A DNA stretch of 37,993 nucleotides, taken from the NCBI RefSeq assembly GCF_001428545.1, contig NZ_LMHZ01000032.1:1-37993 (forward strand). Reading direction: 5' to 3'. Positions 1-7,739 of this stretch are shown piece by piece (the stretch's first letter is position 1; each line of letters begins with the position of its first letter). The stretch is from Noviherbaspirillum sp. Root189 (GTDB taxonomy: Bacteria; Pseudomonadota; Gammaproteobacteria; Burkholderiales; Burkholderiaceae_D). The position numbers and the translations under genes are program-made. The notes beneath the pieces were generated by a model. It worked only from the letters and a program-made list of their open reading frames with translations. It did not search any database and had not been told where the DNA came from.

Positions 1-119
1 ACTTTGATTATCTAAACCTATGCAAGAAATTGGAAGCATGGCTGAACGTGGGACATGCAGTATATCGCTTGAAAACCGACTTTTTGCACATCCTCGTTAT
101 AAGTACAAAGAGAGTTTAA
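1..119 (+). CDS. C-terminal end of an unidentified protein (partial)
   Basis: An open frame runs in from the left edge (first full codon at 3) and ends with TAA at 117-119; 38 residues are visible, ending in HILVISTKRV. I do not recognise the family. The next gene's ATG follows the stop directly, so the two are probably co-transcribed. Because the next gene encodes an SMI1/KNR4 protein, a family often used as immunity to secreted polymorphic toxins, this tail could be the end of a toxin or of another immunity protein; that is inference from context only. Base composition is lower in GC than the catabolic block. Confidence 0.45.
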   Translation, partial: FDYLNLCKKLEAWLNVGHAVYRLKTDFLHILVISTKRV

Positions 120-512
120 ATGCCGTTCGACCTTAATGAAAGGTACGTTGCTGAAGCAGAAGCAAAGTTGGGTGCTGTTCTTCCGGCAAGCTATCGCAGT
201 GCGATGATGGTAGCTAACGGCGGTGAGATTGCTGTCGGCGCTGAGGACTGGTTTCTCTATCCAATATTGGATCAGTCTGATAAGCGGCGCATCGCTCGTA
301 CTTGCAACGATATCGTTGCTGAGACTAAAACCCAAGCGGAGCAAGCCAACTTTCCTAGCCACGCAGTAGCGCTAGGGAACAACGGCGCCGGCGACCAATT
401 GTTGTTCTTACGCGCAGGCGATGCGTTCGAGCCATCGGTATATGTTTGGTCGCACGAGACGGGTGAGCTGACTCGCGTGGTAGTCGACTTTGGCCGGTTG
501 GAGCGCTTATAA
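120..512 (+). CDS. SMI1/KNR4 family protein, possible immunity protein
   Basis: A 130-residue protein with the layout of the SMI1/KNR4 (SUKH) fold: an N-terminal helix beginning with LNERYVAEAEAKLGAVLPAS, then NGGEI (about residues 33-37), a WFLYPI strand, a central ALGNNGAGDQLLF segment typical of the family, and a C-terminal VYVWSHETGEL strand. In bacteria many members are cytoplasmic immunity proteins that neutralise contact-dependent or type VI polymorphic toxins; others have no known role. The start is the ATG directly after the upstream stop. The family call is firm; the immunity role is inferred from the family and from the tail of an unknown protein just upstream. Confidence 0.8.
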   Translation: MPFDLNERYVAEAEAKLGAVLPASYRSAMMVANGGEIAVGAEDWFLYPILDQSDKRRIARTCNDIVAETKTQAEQANFPSHAVALGNNGAGDQLLFLRAGDAFEPSVYVWSHETGELTRVVVDFGRLERL

Positions 513-566
513 CATGCCAATGAACATAGGTGGCTGCGCCGCTATTTATCCGGAACGTTATACATC

Positions 567-845
567 ATGGATGTGAGGGAACACCAGGGTTCACTCTCAA
601 ACAAAAATCGCAAGGTTCTGGCGCAAGGAGTACTTGTTTTTGGGCTTTCGATTCTGACTTTTGGGATCTATCTACTAGCCTATGGGTTCACGTGGCCATT
701 GGGAGGAAGAGAACGAGCAATCGATACCCTGGTTATGGCTTTATTCGGGCCACAATATGCTCCTATTGCTATGGCTGCATTTTTTATTGGTCTCGGATTC
801 TTTGCAACGTACAAGGGATTACAACTGTGGCGGAGAAATGTATAA
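567..845 (+). CDS. Small two-helix membrane protein of unknown function
   Basis: A 92-residue protein with a short polar N-terminus (residues 1-18), a first hydrophobic segment at about 20-43 (VLVFGLSILTFGIYLLAYGF), a connecting stretch with GGRERAI, and a second segment at about 60-82 (APIAMAAFFIGLGFFATYKG), ending in a positive LWRRNV tail that should face the cytoplasm. No ribosome site is obvious. It lies 54 bp after the SMI1/KNR4 gene on the same strand and may belong to the same accessory locus. I do not recognise a family and assign no function. Confidence 0.55.
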   Translation: MDVREHQGSLSNKNRKVLAQGVLVFGLSILTFGIYLLAYGFTWPLGGRERAIDTLVMALFGPQYAPIAMAAFFIGLGFFATYKGLQLWRRNV

Positions 846-909
846 CACGTCGCTGAACACCGTCACGTCGTGCCGGTTCGCTCAACGTTAAGCCGCTCAA
901 GGAGCGCAA

Positions 910-1263
910 ATGGATGTCATCGCTGTCAAAGAGCATTGCGGCCGTTACCCCGGCTCATCCTCTAAGCTGTTCGGGCCGCCCAGCAACGTACTTGTCTACT
1001 ACGCTGGCGGTAGAAAGTTTGCCTACTTCAAAACCAGTGAACCGGAAAAGTGGCGCTTCAGCATTCGCACCACTCCTGAACGTTTTTTGGAGTTGACCGA
1101 CGTGCCTGGCATCAAGCCAGCGCGTTACATGGCCAGGTTTCACTGGGTCACCATCGTAGATACCAGCGCAGTCCCAATGGACTACCTAGTGGAACTGATC
1201 GATTGGTCTTATGCCAAGGCGATCACCCGTCCGAGAACGGCCGCAGCGCGGCAGCGTAGATGA
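910..1263 (+). CDS. MmcQ/YjbR family protein
   Basis: A 117-residue protein with the MmcQ/YjbR (CyaY-like fold) pattern: VYYAGGRKFAYFKTSEPEKWRFSIRTTPERFLELTDVPGIKPA is rewritten here only in parts: a GRKFAYFK strand, a W-containing strand with RFSIRTTPERF, the P-G-I-KPARY turn, and WVTIVD followed by a C-terminal helix LVELIDWSYAKA. The family is small and cytoplasmic; DNA binding has been proposed but the role is unsettled. A good ribosome site, AAGGAGCG, precedes the ATG. The C-terminal tail is Arg-rich (RPRTAAARQRR). It appears to be the last gene of the left-edge plus-strand set. Confidence 0.8.
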   Translation: MDVIAVKEHCGRYPGSSSKLFGPPSNVLVYYAGGRKFAYFKTSEPEKWRFSIRTTPERFLELTDVPGIKPARYMARFHWVTIVDTSAVPMDYLVELIDWSYAKAITRPRTAAARQRR

Positions 1264-1272
1264 TCGGCCTAA

Positions 1273-1412
1273 CTAGAGCGGATTTCATCGTGTGTACTGT
1301 CGCCTCGGTCCGCCTTGACGCGCAGGACGGCGTTGCTTGTCGCTTGTGTGGCCCGCCACACGGCACTCAGGTCGACCCGATTCTCCGTACACCACGATGA
1401 AATCCGCTCTAG
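1273..1412. mobile_element. MITE-like 140-bp element with perfect 20-bp inverted ends
   Basis: CTAGAGCGGATTTCATCGTG at 1273-1292 is repeated as an exact reverse complement at 1393-1412. With a one-base slip, the match continues inward for five more bases (TGTAC / GTACA). The interior of about 100 bp has no gene, but holds a 7-bp hairpin with a 2-nt spacer (GTGTGGC 1346-1352, GCCACAC 1355-1361). Each end begins with CTAG, which could be part of the inverted repeat or a palindromic target duplication; IS5-type elements duplicate a YTAR target, so a non-autonomous relative is possible. No transposase is present. Confidence 0.55.
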
Positions 1413-1482
1413 GGATTTCTCGGTACGAAGCCCTTCGGCACTCTGCTGTGCTCAAGCCTTTCGGCACTGCCGTTGAAGACCC

Positions 1483-1504
1483 AGCTGATCTGGATCAGCT
1501 TTTT
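1483..1504 (+). terminator. Rho-independent terminator
   Basis: AGCTGATC (1483-1490) and GATCAGCT (1493-1500) form an inverted repeat with a very short centre, so the real loop probably uses the inner bases. A T run (1500-1504) follows on the plus strand. It lies about 220 bp after the MmcQ/YjbR stop and would end plus-strand transcription before it meets the long convergent operon. Confidence 0.6.
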
Positions 1505-1579
1505 CGTTACCTACGGCACAGGCTTGAGGTATTTGCAGTAAGCGCGTCAATGAGAACGGAATACTTGTCAGGGATCTGG

Positions 1580-1601
1580 CTCGTGCCTATACAGGCACGA
1601 G
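1580..1601. other. Perfect 9-bp palindrome past the end of the long operon
   Basis: CTCGTGCCT (1580-1588) and AGGCACGAG (1593-1601) flank a 4-nt ATAC loop. The hairpin starts 30 bp beyond the stop of the minus-strand quinone oxidoreductase gene and could protect or end that transcript. Neither side has a clear U-tract, so I do not call it an intrinsic terminator. Confidence 0.45.
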
Positions 1602-1630
1602 ACTCGCATTACTTGCATAAAAACGGCATG

Positions 1631-2623
1631 TCACCTTTCCCGTGCCGAATCCGGCAACAGCACAATCTTGCCGGTCGCCTTGCGCGCGGCAACTTCGGCC
1701 AGCGCCTGGGCCGCCTGTTCCAGCGGATAGCGCTTCGAGATGTAGGGACGCACCTTCCCCTGGCGAAACCATTCGACCAGTTCGCGTGTCAACGCCGCTG
1801 CGCGTTCCGGTTCACTGCGTAGAAAGCCTCCCCACCACACCCCGACAATGGAACACCCCTTGAGCAGCGTGAGGTTGAGCGCGACCTTGGGAATTTCGCC
1901 GGCTGTGAAGCCGATGACCAGAAAGCGGCCGTTCCAGGCCATGCTGCGCAGCGCCGCCTCGCTAAAGCTTCCTCCCACCGGGTCGTAGACGATGTCCACC
2001 CCGCGTCCTCCGGTGAGCTCCTTCAGGCGCTGGCGCAGGTCTTCCCGGCTATAGTTGATGAGTTCGTCGGCGCCATGCTCGCGGCACAGGGCGAGCTTCT
2101 CGTCGCTGGATGCAGCGGCGATGACGCGCGCGCCGAGCAGCTTCCCCATTTCCACTGCCGACAGGCCGGTGCCGCCGGCGGCACCGAGCACCAGCAGGGT
2201 CTCGCCCGGCCGCAGGGCTGCGCGCTCCTGCAGCGCATAATGGGTGGTTCCATAGGCGATCAGGAACGCCGCCGCATCGGCAAAGTCGATGCCGTCGGGG
2301 AGTGGGAACGTGTCCTCTTCCCGCGCCAGCGTCTGCTCGGCATAGCCGCCGTAGCCCGGTACCGCAATCACCCGTTCGCCGGGACGAAAAGCGCGCACAC
2401 CCTCGCCCACCGCCTGCACCACGCCAGCCACCTCGGCGCCGGGAGAAAACGGCAGATCCGGCTTCAACTGGTATCGGTTTTCAATGATCAGGGTATCCGG
2501 GAAGTTGACGCCGGTAGCGCGCACGGAGATCAGGATTTGACCCGGCCCAGGCTGCAAGGGCTGGACGTCCTCCAGCACCAGCGTCTCGGGCGGTCCATAT
2601 TGCTTGCACAGCACCGCCTTCAT
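1631..2623 (-). CDS. NAD(P)H:quinone oxidoreductase family (zinc-free MDR) protein
   Basis: A 330-residue medium-chain dehydrogenase/reductase. The N-terminal GroES-like domain opens with [15 protein letters not shown] and includes GVNFPDTLI and [11 protein letters not shown] Rossmann domain follows, with [21 protein letters not shown] (about residues 149-169) as the dinucleotide site and [10 protein letters not shown]. The zinc-ligand pattern of alcohol dehydrogenases is absent, as expected for quinone oxidoreductases and 2-enoyl reductases. The start overlaps the upstream acyl-CoA dehydrogenase stop by 4 bp (ATGA), implying translational coupling; a longer frame upstream of this ATG lies inside the dehydrogenase gene and is rejected. 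As last gene of the operon it may reduce an enone or enoyl-CoA intermediate, but the substrate is unknown. Confidence 0.85.
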   Translation of the reverse strand: MKAVLCKQYGPPETLVLEDVQPLQPGPGQILISVRATGVNFPDTLIIENRYQLKPDLPFSPGAEVAGVVQAVGEGVRAFRPGERVIAVPGYGGYAEQTLAREEDTFPLPDGIDFADAAAFLIAYGTTHYALQERAALRPGETLLVLGAAGGTGLSAVEMGKLLGARVIAAASSDEKLALCREHGADELINYSREDLRQRLKELTGGRGVDIVYDPVGGSFSEAALRSMAWNGRFLVIGFTAGEIPKVALNLTLLKGCSIVGVWWGGFLRSEPERAAALTRELVEWFRQGKVRPYISKRYPLEQAAQALAEVAARKATGKIVLLPDSARER

Positions 2624-3843
2624 TGCCGGGCCCCGGTCGCAGTACCGTACTGTTTGACCAGTTGTTTGGCCACCGCCGCCAGATGCACCTGATCGGGTCC
2701 GTCGCCGATGCGGATGAAGCGCGCGTACACGTAAGCTTTGGGAAGGAAAGTGTCCTGTGACACGCCCATGCCGCCATGGACCTGGATGGCGCGGTCGATG
2801 ACGCGCGCCGCCATACTGGGCACGACAATCTTGGCAGCGGCGATCAGGTCCTTCGCCGCCTTGTTGCCCTCGCGGTCCATCTTGTCCGCCGCCTTGAGCG
2901 TGAGCAAGCGCGCCTGCTCCAGCTCGCACCAGGAATGCGCGATATCTTCACGCACCGATCCCTGTTCCGACAGCCTGCGGCCGAAGGCCACGCGCGACTC
3001 GGCGCGCGCGCACATGGTTTCAAGTGCGCGCTGTGCAACGCCGACCAGGCGCATGCAGTGATGGATGCGGCCGGGGCCCAGCCGCCCCTGGGCGATCTCG
3101 AAGCCGCGCCCTTCGCCCAGCAGGATGTTGGACGCCGGCACGCGGACGTTGTCATACACGATCTCCGGATGGCCGAGCGGCGCATCGTCATAGCCGAACG
3201 CCGTGATGTCGCGCACGATCTTTACGCCTGGGGTGTCCTTCGGCACCAGGATCATCGACTGCTGCTTGTGCACGTCGGGATTGTCCGGGTCGGTCTTGCC
3301 CATGACGATCAGGACCTTGCAGCGCTTGTTGAGCGCACCCGAGGTAAACCACTTGCGGCCGTTGATCACATACTCGTTGCCGTCGCGCCGTATCTCGCAG
3401 CGTATGTTGGTCGCATCGCTCGATGCCACTTCCGGCTCGGTCATCGAGAACGCGGAGCGGATCTGGCCGCCGAGCAGCGGCTCCAGCCAGGTCTTCTTCT
3501 GCTCGGCATTGCCGAACATGGTCAGGATCTCCATGTTGCCGGTGTCCGGCGCCGAACAGTTGAACACTTCGGACGCCCATTCGACGCGACCCATGATTTC
3601 AGCCAGGGGCGCGTACTCCAGGTTGCTGAGACCTGCGCCGTGATCGCCGGGCAGGAACAGGTTCCACAGCCCTACCTCGCGCGCCTTGATCTTCAGTTCC
3701 TCCATCAGCGCAACGGTGTCGTAGCGGTCGCCGGAAAATACCTGGTCGTAATAGACCTGCTCGACCGGGTAAATGTGCTGTTCCATGAATGCGCCAAGCT
3801 TGTCCTGCAAGTTGCGCACCTTGCTGCTGTGCTGAAAATCCAT
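2620..3843 (-). CDS. Acyl-CoA dehydrogenase, ACAD10/11-like (LvaC-type)
   Basis: A 407-residue FAD-dependent acyl-CoA dehydrogenase of full length. Seen: the helical N-terminal domain, the FAD/substrate motif [17 protein letters not shown] (131-147), [13 protein letters not shown] (158-170), and [11 protein letters not shown] (354-364) in the C-terminal domain. At the usual catalytic-base site (Glu in MCAD, within YEGT) the sequence is GDGPDQVH, so Asp381 takes that place, as in ACAD10/11 relatives. In P. putida LvaC, a member of this group removes phosphate from 4-phosphoacyl-CoA; the APH kinase and DUF6285 genes in the same operon suggest the same chemistry here (inference). The ribosome site GAGGAGACC lies just before the ATG, 14 bp after the SDR gene. 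Confidence 0.9.
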   Translation of the reverse strand: MDFQHSSKVRNLQDKLGAFMEQHIYPVEQVYYDQVFSGDRYDTVALMEELKIKAREVGLWNLFLPGDHGAGLSNLEYAPLAEIMGRVEWASEVFNCSAPDTGNMEILTMFGNAEQKKTWLEPLLGGQIRSAFSMTEPEVASSDATNIRCEIRRDGNEYVINGRKWFTSGALNKRCKVLIVMGKTDPDNPDVHKQQSMILVPKDTPGVKIVRDITAFGYDDAPLGHPEIVYDNVRVPASNILLGEGRGFEIAQGRLGPGRIHHCMRLVGVAQRALETMCARAESRVAFGRRLSEQGSVREDIAHSWCELEQARLLTLKAADKMDREGNKAAKDLIAAAKIVVPSMAARVIDRAIQVHGGMGVSQDTFLPKAYVYARFIRIGDGPDQVHLAAVAKQLVKQYGTATGARQ

Positions 3844-3857
3844 TTCGGTCTCCTCGT

Positions 3858-4637
3858 TCAGGACTGTGTTGATTGCGGTTGCTGCTGGTATCGCCGCATA
3901 CCCTTGAGCCAGCGGTCGTAATCAGCGCCCTTGCGGCGCATGAATTCAAGCACCTCGGGATGCGTGAGGATCAGGAAGCGTTCGGCATCGATGCCCTGGA
4001 CAATGGCTTCGGCCGCGTCCTCCGGTTCCACTGCGGCAGCAAGCAGTGCGGGCTGGTCGACCTCGCTCACGCTGCCGAGCAGCATGTTGGTGCGCACCCC
4101 CATCGGACAGAAGCAGCTGACCTTGATGCCACGGTCGCCGTAGGTGATTGACAGCCATTCCGCATAGGCCACCGCGCCGTGTTTCGTCACCGCATAGGAC
4201 GCGTCGGAAATCGACAGCAGGCCGGCCGCTGAAACGGTTTGCAGCAGATAGCCCTCGCCGCGCTCAAGCATGTGCGGTACGACCGCCCGCGCCGCATACA
4301 CATGCGCCATCAGGTTGACCGACCACGCCTTTTCCCAGTCGGCATCGGATGTGTCCAGTCCCTTGCCAATCGATACCCCGGCGTTGGAGCAAAACAGGTC
4401 GATACGGCCGTGCGTTGCGACGGTGCGCTCGACCAGGTCCACAAGCTCCTGCTCCCGTGCCACGTTGACCGCAACCCCCACGCCGCCGATTTCCGAGGCC
4501 ACCCGCCCGGCGGCCGCGCCGTCAAGATCGGCAACCACCACGGCCCGTGCACCCTCGGCCGCGAAGCGACGCGCCATGGCGGCGCCGATCCCGTTCCCGC
4601 CGCCGGTGACGACGGCTACCTTGTCTCTGATTTTCAT
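3858..4637 (-). CDS. SDR family oxidoreductase (LvaD position)
   Basis: A 259-residue classical short-chain dehydrogenase. Seen: the cofactor motif VTGGGNGIG (about 10-18), an acidic D-L-D after the second strand that favours NAD(H), the NAG structural motif (SNAGVS), and the catalytic Ser and YAVTK. The C-terminus is polar (QQQPQSTQS). It sits between an acyl-CoA synthetase and the acyl-CoA dehydrogenase; in the Lva pathway the SDR reduces the 4-oxoacyl-CoA to the 4-hydroxyacyl-CoA, and this enzyme is the natural candidate here (inference). The ribosome site AAGGACAGG precedes the ATG. Just upstream, the 38-bp gap has three near-identical TCTCAGC units. Confidence 0.88.
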   Translation of the reverse strand: MKIRDKVAVVTGGGNGIGAAMARRFAAEGARAVVVADLDGAAAGRVASEIGGVGVAVNVAREQELVDLVERTVATHGRIDLFCSNAGVSIGKGLDTSDADWEKAWSVNLMAHVYAARAVVPHMLERGEGYLLQTVSAAGLLSISDASYAVTKHGAVAYAEWLSITYGDRGIKVSCFCPMGVRTNMLLGSVSEVDQPALLAAAVEPEDAAEAIVQGIDAERFLILTHPEVLEFMRRKGADYDRWLKGMRRYQQQPQSTQS

Positions 4638-4675
4638 GTCCTGTCCTTTTCTCCGTATCTCAGCTTCTCAGCATC

Positions 4676-6355
4676 TCAGCCGGCGGCCTGCGCCGTGTCG
4701 GCGCGCACTGCGTCGGCTGCAAACATTTCGCGCAGCCTGAACTTTTGTACCTTGCCCGAAGGCGTGAGCGGAAACTGCTCGACCACGCGCAGATACCTGG
4801 GGATCTTGTAACGGGCGATGCGGTCATGCAGGCGTTCGCGCATCTGTTCGGCGCTCAGCGATGCGCCCGGCTTCAGGCGCACATAGGCGCACACTTCCTC
4901 GCCGTAGCGGGGATCGGGCACGCCGACCACATTGGCATCGGTGATTTCTTCCAGTGTCAGCAAGGCTTCCTCGATTTCGCGTGGCGAGATATTTTCCCCG
5001 CCGCGGATGATCATGTCCTTGGCACGGCCGCTGATCCATAGGTAACCGCGCTCGTCCATGCGGCCGAGGTCGCCGGTATGCAGCCAGCCGTCGTCCGACA
5101 GCGCATCGCGGCTGGCTTGCACATTGCCGTAGTAGCCCTTCATCACCAGCCATCCGCGTGTGCGCACCTCGCCCACCTCTCCCAGCGGAACCCTGTTTCC
5201 GCCGGCATCGACCAGATCCATCTCGGCGCCAGGAAGCGGCTGACCGCAACTGCCCATTTGCAGGTCTTCCGGGTCATACGGCGCGCTCTGGGTGATGATC
5301 GGCGACGCCTCGGTCAGGCCGTAGGTGATGGAAAAACGCGCGCCGTAGCGGGAATGCCAATGGCGCAGCAGTTCCACCGGCACGGTCGAGCCGCCAGTGA
5401 TCACCCTCTCCAGGCTGGCCAGGTCCAAGCCTTCGCGGTCCGCTGCCTCCTCCAGTGCGATCAGCATCGTCGGCACGGCGCTCAGCACGTTGACGCGCTC
5501 GCGGGCGATGGTGCGTGCTACCCGGTCCGGCTCGAAAGTCACGATCGGATATTGCGTGGTTCCGGACGCCAGCGCGCCCAGTGTGGCGATGACGCAGCCG
5601 CCGCAATGGAACAGCGGCATCGGGTTGACCCAGCGGCTGCCCTCTTCCAGGGCTGCGCGCCGGGCGAACAGGCGGCCGTCGTTGACCACGCCGCGGTGGG
5701 TAAGCTCCGCGCCTTTCGGAAAGCCGGTCGTGCCCGAGGTGAACTGTATCTGCACGCTGTCGCCTGCCGACACGCCGGCCCGGCGCTGCTCGAGCGCTTC
5801 CTCGCTCACTGCCGCCGCACCGGCGAGCCAGTCGGCCCAGGCGACTCCCTTGTCATCCGGCGCATTGCCGATCGCCACGCGCAGGCGCAACGAGGGTGCC
5901 TCGCGCGCTGCCTCGTCAAGCATCGCCCAGAGTGACGCACCACGGTTCTCCGGCAACACGAAACAGGCGCCTACGCCGGCGGTACGCAGGATGTAGGCGA
6001 CCTCGGTGCTGCGCAGCAGTGGATTGATCGGCACCAGCACCGCGCCGCAGTAAGCCGCGCCGAATTCCAGCAGCAGCCACTCAGGCAGGTTGGTGGCCCA
6101 GACCGCCACCCGGTCGCCGGGGCCGATGCCCGAGGCCATCAGGGCGCGGGCGACCACGCGGCTGCGCGCGCGCAGCTCGGCAAACGTCCAGCGCAGCGAG
6201 AGCCCGCGATCCTCGTACGCGACATAGGCGACGCCATCCTGATCCGGCCATCTGCGCGCCGCCTCATCGAGCAGATCGCCGACCGTCATTTCCTGCACCA
6301 GCTCGGCCTCATCGGCCGCCGGTATCCAGTGCGATACGCCATTCACCACAGGCAT
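4676..6355 (-). CDS. Acyl-CoA synthetase (AMP-forming), LvaE-like position
   Basis: A 559-residue member of the ANL superfamily that activates a carboxylic acid with ATP and CoA. Seen: the P-loop-like FTSGTTGFPKGAE (205-217), the A5 motif TYGLTEASP, the hinge-region DDGWLHTGDLGRMDERG, GRAKDMIIRGGENISPREIE, and the C-terminal lysine motif LTPSGKVQKF. The ATG overlaps the upstream stop as TAATG; the open frame continues further upstream but only inside the DUF6285 gene, so that extension is rejected. Being inside the kinase/DUF6285/SDR/dehydrogenase block, it likely makes the CoA ester used by those enzymes. Substrate unknown: medium- or branched-chain and oxo- or hydroxy-acids are all possible. 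Confidence 0.9.
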   Translation of the reverse strand: MPVVNGVSHWIPAADEAELVQEMTVGDLLDEAARRWPDQDGVAYVAYEDRGLSLRWTFAELRARSRVVARALMASGIGPGDRVAVWATNLPEWLLLEFGAAYCGAVLVPINPLLRSTEVAYILRTAGVGACFVLPENRGASLWAMLDEAAREAPSLRLRVAIGNAPDDKGVAWADWLAGAAAVSEEALEQRRAGVSAGDSVQIQFTSGTTGFPKGAELTHRGVVNDGRLFARRAALEEGSRWVNPMPLFHCGGCVIATLGALASGTTQYPIVTFEPDRVARTIARERVNVLSAVPTMLIALEEAADREGLDLASLERVITGGSTVPVELLRHWHSRYGARFSITYGLTEASPIITQSAPYDPEDLQMGSCGQPLPGAEMDLVDAGGNRVPLGEVGEVRTRGWLVMKGYYGNVQASRDALSDDGWLHTGDLGRMDERGYLWISGRAKDMIIRGGENISPREIEEALLTLEEITDANVVGVPDPRYGEEVCAYVRLKPGASLSAEQMRERLHDRIARYKIPRYLRVVEQFPLTPSGKVQKFRLREMFAADAVRADTAQAAG

Positions 6356-6744
6356 TACTGTTCTCCTTCCAGATTGTGTTGTTGCAGCCGCAGGTACGTC
6401 GAGTAGCCGGGCTGATCCACCGCGAGTTTGTCCAGACCAGTGCGCAGCAGATGCGGCATCAGCCCGGGAGTGCGCGCATCGGCTTCGCCGCGCGCGATGC
6501 GCTCGCACAGTTCGCGGTTGAGTGCATCGAGGCCGCCTTCGTTGCCGAGCAGGTCCTGCAGGCGGGCACGCTCCTGCGCGTCGGCCTCCGGGCCCAGCTC
6601 AAGTTCGCGCCTGACGATTTCCAGCAGGCTGACGGCCACGCGCGCATGGAAGGCTGTCAGCCCGTCCAGTCGGGGCAGCGCATCGTCGCGCAAGAAGTCG
6701 GCGACGGCCTGGATCAGTTCCGGTGCCGAGGGTTGTTCGCGCAT
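6355..6744 (-). CDS. DUF6285 protein (LvaB-like kinase partner)
   Basis: A 129-residue, mostly helical protein. It matches the DUF6285 pattern: ELIQAVADFLRDDALPRLDG at the N-terminus, FHARVAVSLLEIVRRELELG (32-51), LNRELCERIARGE (75-87) and the end LLRTGLDKLAVDQPGYSTY (99-117). In the P. putida Lva operon the small partner protein LvaB is needed for the LvaA kinase to phosphorylate 4-hydroxyacyl-CoA; proteins of this size next to APH kinases and ACADs are the same arrangement. Its ATG overlaps the kinase stop by one base (TGATG) and its stop overlaps the synthetase ATG (TAATG), pointing to stoichiometric, coupled translation. The family call is from memory of its pattern; the partner role is inferred. 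Confidence 0.78.
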   Translation of the reverse strand: MREQPSAPELIQAVADFLRDDALPRLDGLTAFHARVAVSLLEIVRRELELGPEADAQERARLQDLLGNEGGLDALNRELCERIARGEADARTPGLMPHLLRTGLDKLAVDQPGYSTYLRLQQHNLEGEQ

Positions 6745-7739
6745 CACTGTTCTCCTTCCCGGATCAGGCACAAAAGATCGATTTCCGCCTCCGAGGCGCG
6801 GCGTCCGACCGCCGCACGCTCGACCGTGCGCACGTCGCCGCTCTGGTAGGAGCGCGCCATCGATTCGCAAATGACGCCCCACTTCAGTGTCCCCAGCACC
6901 TCCCAGAAGCGCACCCGCGCGCGGTCGACATGGCCACCAGCCGCCTCGTAGCCGGCGAACAACTCCTCGCGCGTGCCGAAACCGCCCACTGGCAGTTCCT
7001 TGCCGTAACGCCAGGAATTCACGCACATCCAGCCCAAGTCCTCCATCGGGTCACCGAGATGGGCGATTTCCCAATCGAGGACGCCGCACAGTCCGTTTTC
7101 GTCGACCATGATGTTGCCGTTGCGAAAATCGCCGTGGACCAGCGTGCTGCGCACCTTGCTTTCCGGTACGCGCCGCTGCAGCCACTGCAATGCAAGTTCG
7201 AATACCGGCCGCGGCGAGCCGACGGTATCGTGCCTCTTTCGGTAATACGCCACTTCTTCGCGCGCGCCGCTGGCCCGCAGAGGCGGCAATCGCGAAGGAT
7301 CGAGTGCATGGATGCGACCCAACGCCTGCCCGCATTGCCAGGCGAGGCGAGCACGCGCCTGTGCGTAGCGGTCGTCGCGCAAGATGTGCCGCGAATTGGC
7401 CTCGCCCGCGATGCGGGACATCACGTAACCTTCGCCCAGCCCGTCGTCGGGCGTCAGTACGCCTGCCACGCGCGGCACTGGTACGCCGGAATGGACCACC
7501 TGTTCGAGCAGACGGGCTTCCGTCTCCAAGCCGATTGCCTCGGCAGGCGGCGCGGAGCCGGGTGGTGCCCGGCGCAGGATCAGGGGAATGCGGCCGCTGG
7601 CGGTGATTGCGTCGAACGACCAGGTTTCCTGACTGGCGCCACCCGGCAAGGCGCGCAGGTCGGCGATGCCGTCGACCTCCGGGATCAGTCGGCCGATCAG
7701 TGCGCGAAGACGCGGCGCCAGGATCTCATCCTGCCTCAC
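6744..7739 (-). CDS. Phosphotransferase (APH family), LvaA-like hydroxyacyl-CoA kinase candidate
   Basis: A 331-residue protein of the aminoglycoside phosphotransferase/ACAD10-11 kinase fold. Seen: an N-lobe with LPGGASQETWSF (31-42) and a LILRR strand carrying the nucleotide-binding basic residue, the Brenner motif VHGDFRNGN (201-209) with the catalytic Asp, and GVLDWEIAHLGDP (219-231) with the metal-binding Asp. The start is GTG, overlapping the upstream stop by 4 bp (GTGA). A longer frame would start inside the MaoC gene and is rejected. No antibiotic role is suggested; with DUF6285 and ACAD genes in the operon, phosphorylation of a hydroxyacyl-CoA is the best reading (family knowledge plus inference). 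Confidence 0.87.
   Translation of the reverse strand: MRQDEILAPRLRALIGRLIPEVDGIADLRALPGGASQETWSFDAITASGRIPLILRRAPPGSAPPAEAIGLETEARLLEQVVHSGVPVPRVAGVLTPDDGLGEGYVMSRIAGEANSRHILRDDRYAQARARLAWQCGQALGRIHALDPSRLPPLRASGAREEVAYYRKRHDTVGSPRPVFELALQWLQRRVPESKVRSTLVHGDFRNGNIMVDENGLCGVLDWEIAHLGDPMEDLGWMCVNSWRYGKELPVGGFGTREELFAGYEAAGGHVDRARVRFWEVLGTLKWGVICESMARSYQSGDVRTVERAAVGRRASEAEIDLLCLIREGEQ

Noticed and set aside
1428-1468. Two copies of AAGCCYTTCGGCACT 26 bp apart
   Set aside because: Only two copies with a mismatch and no further structure; too weak for a repeat array.
2624-2929. N-terminal extension of the quinone oxidoreductase frame
   Set aside because: It lies inside the dehydrogenase gene and has antisense-like composition; the ATGA overlap start fits the family.
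2776-3921. A 381-codon plus-strand frame opposite the acyl-CoA dehydrogenase
   Set aside because: Rich in His, Arg and Ala as expected of antisense GC-rich frames; no domain.
6356-6508. N-terminal extension of the acyl-CoA synthetase
   Set aside because: Arg/Ala-rich, inside the DUF6285 gene; MPVVNG start fits family and coupling.
6744-7739. An aminoglycoside resistance gene
   Set aside because: The APH fold is shared, but the operon context with DUF6285 and ACAD genes points to acyl-CoA metabolism.
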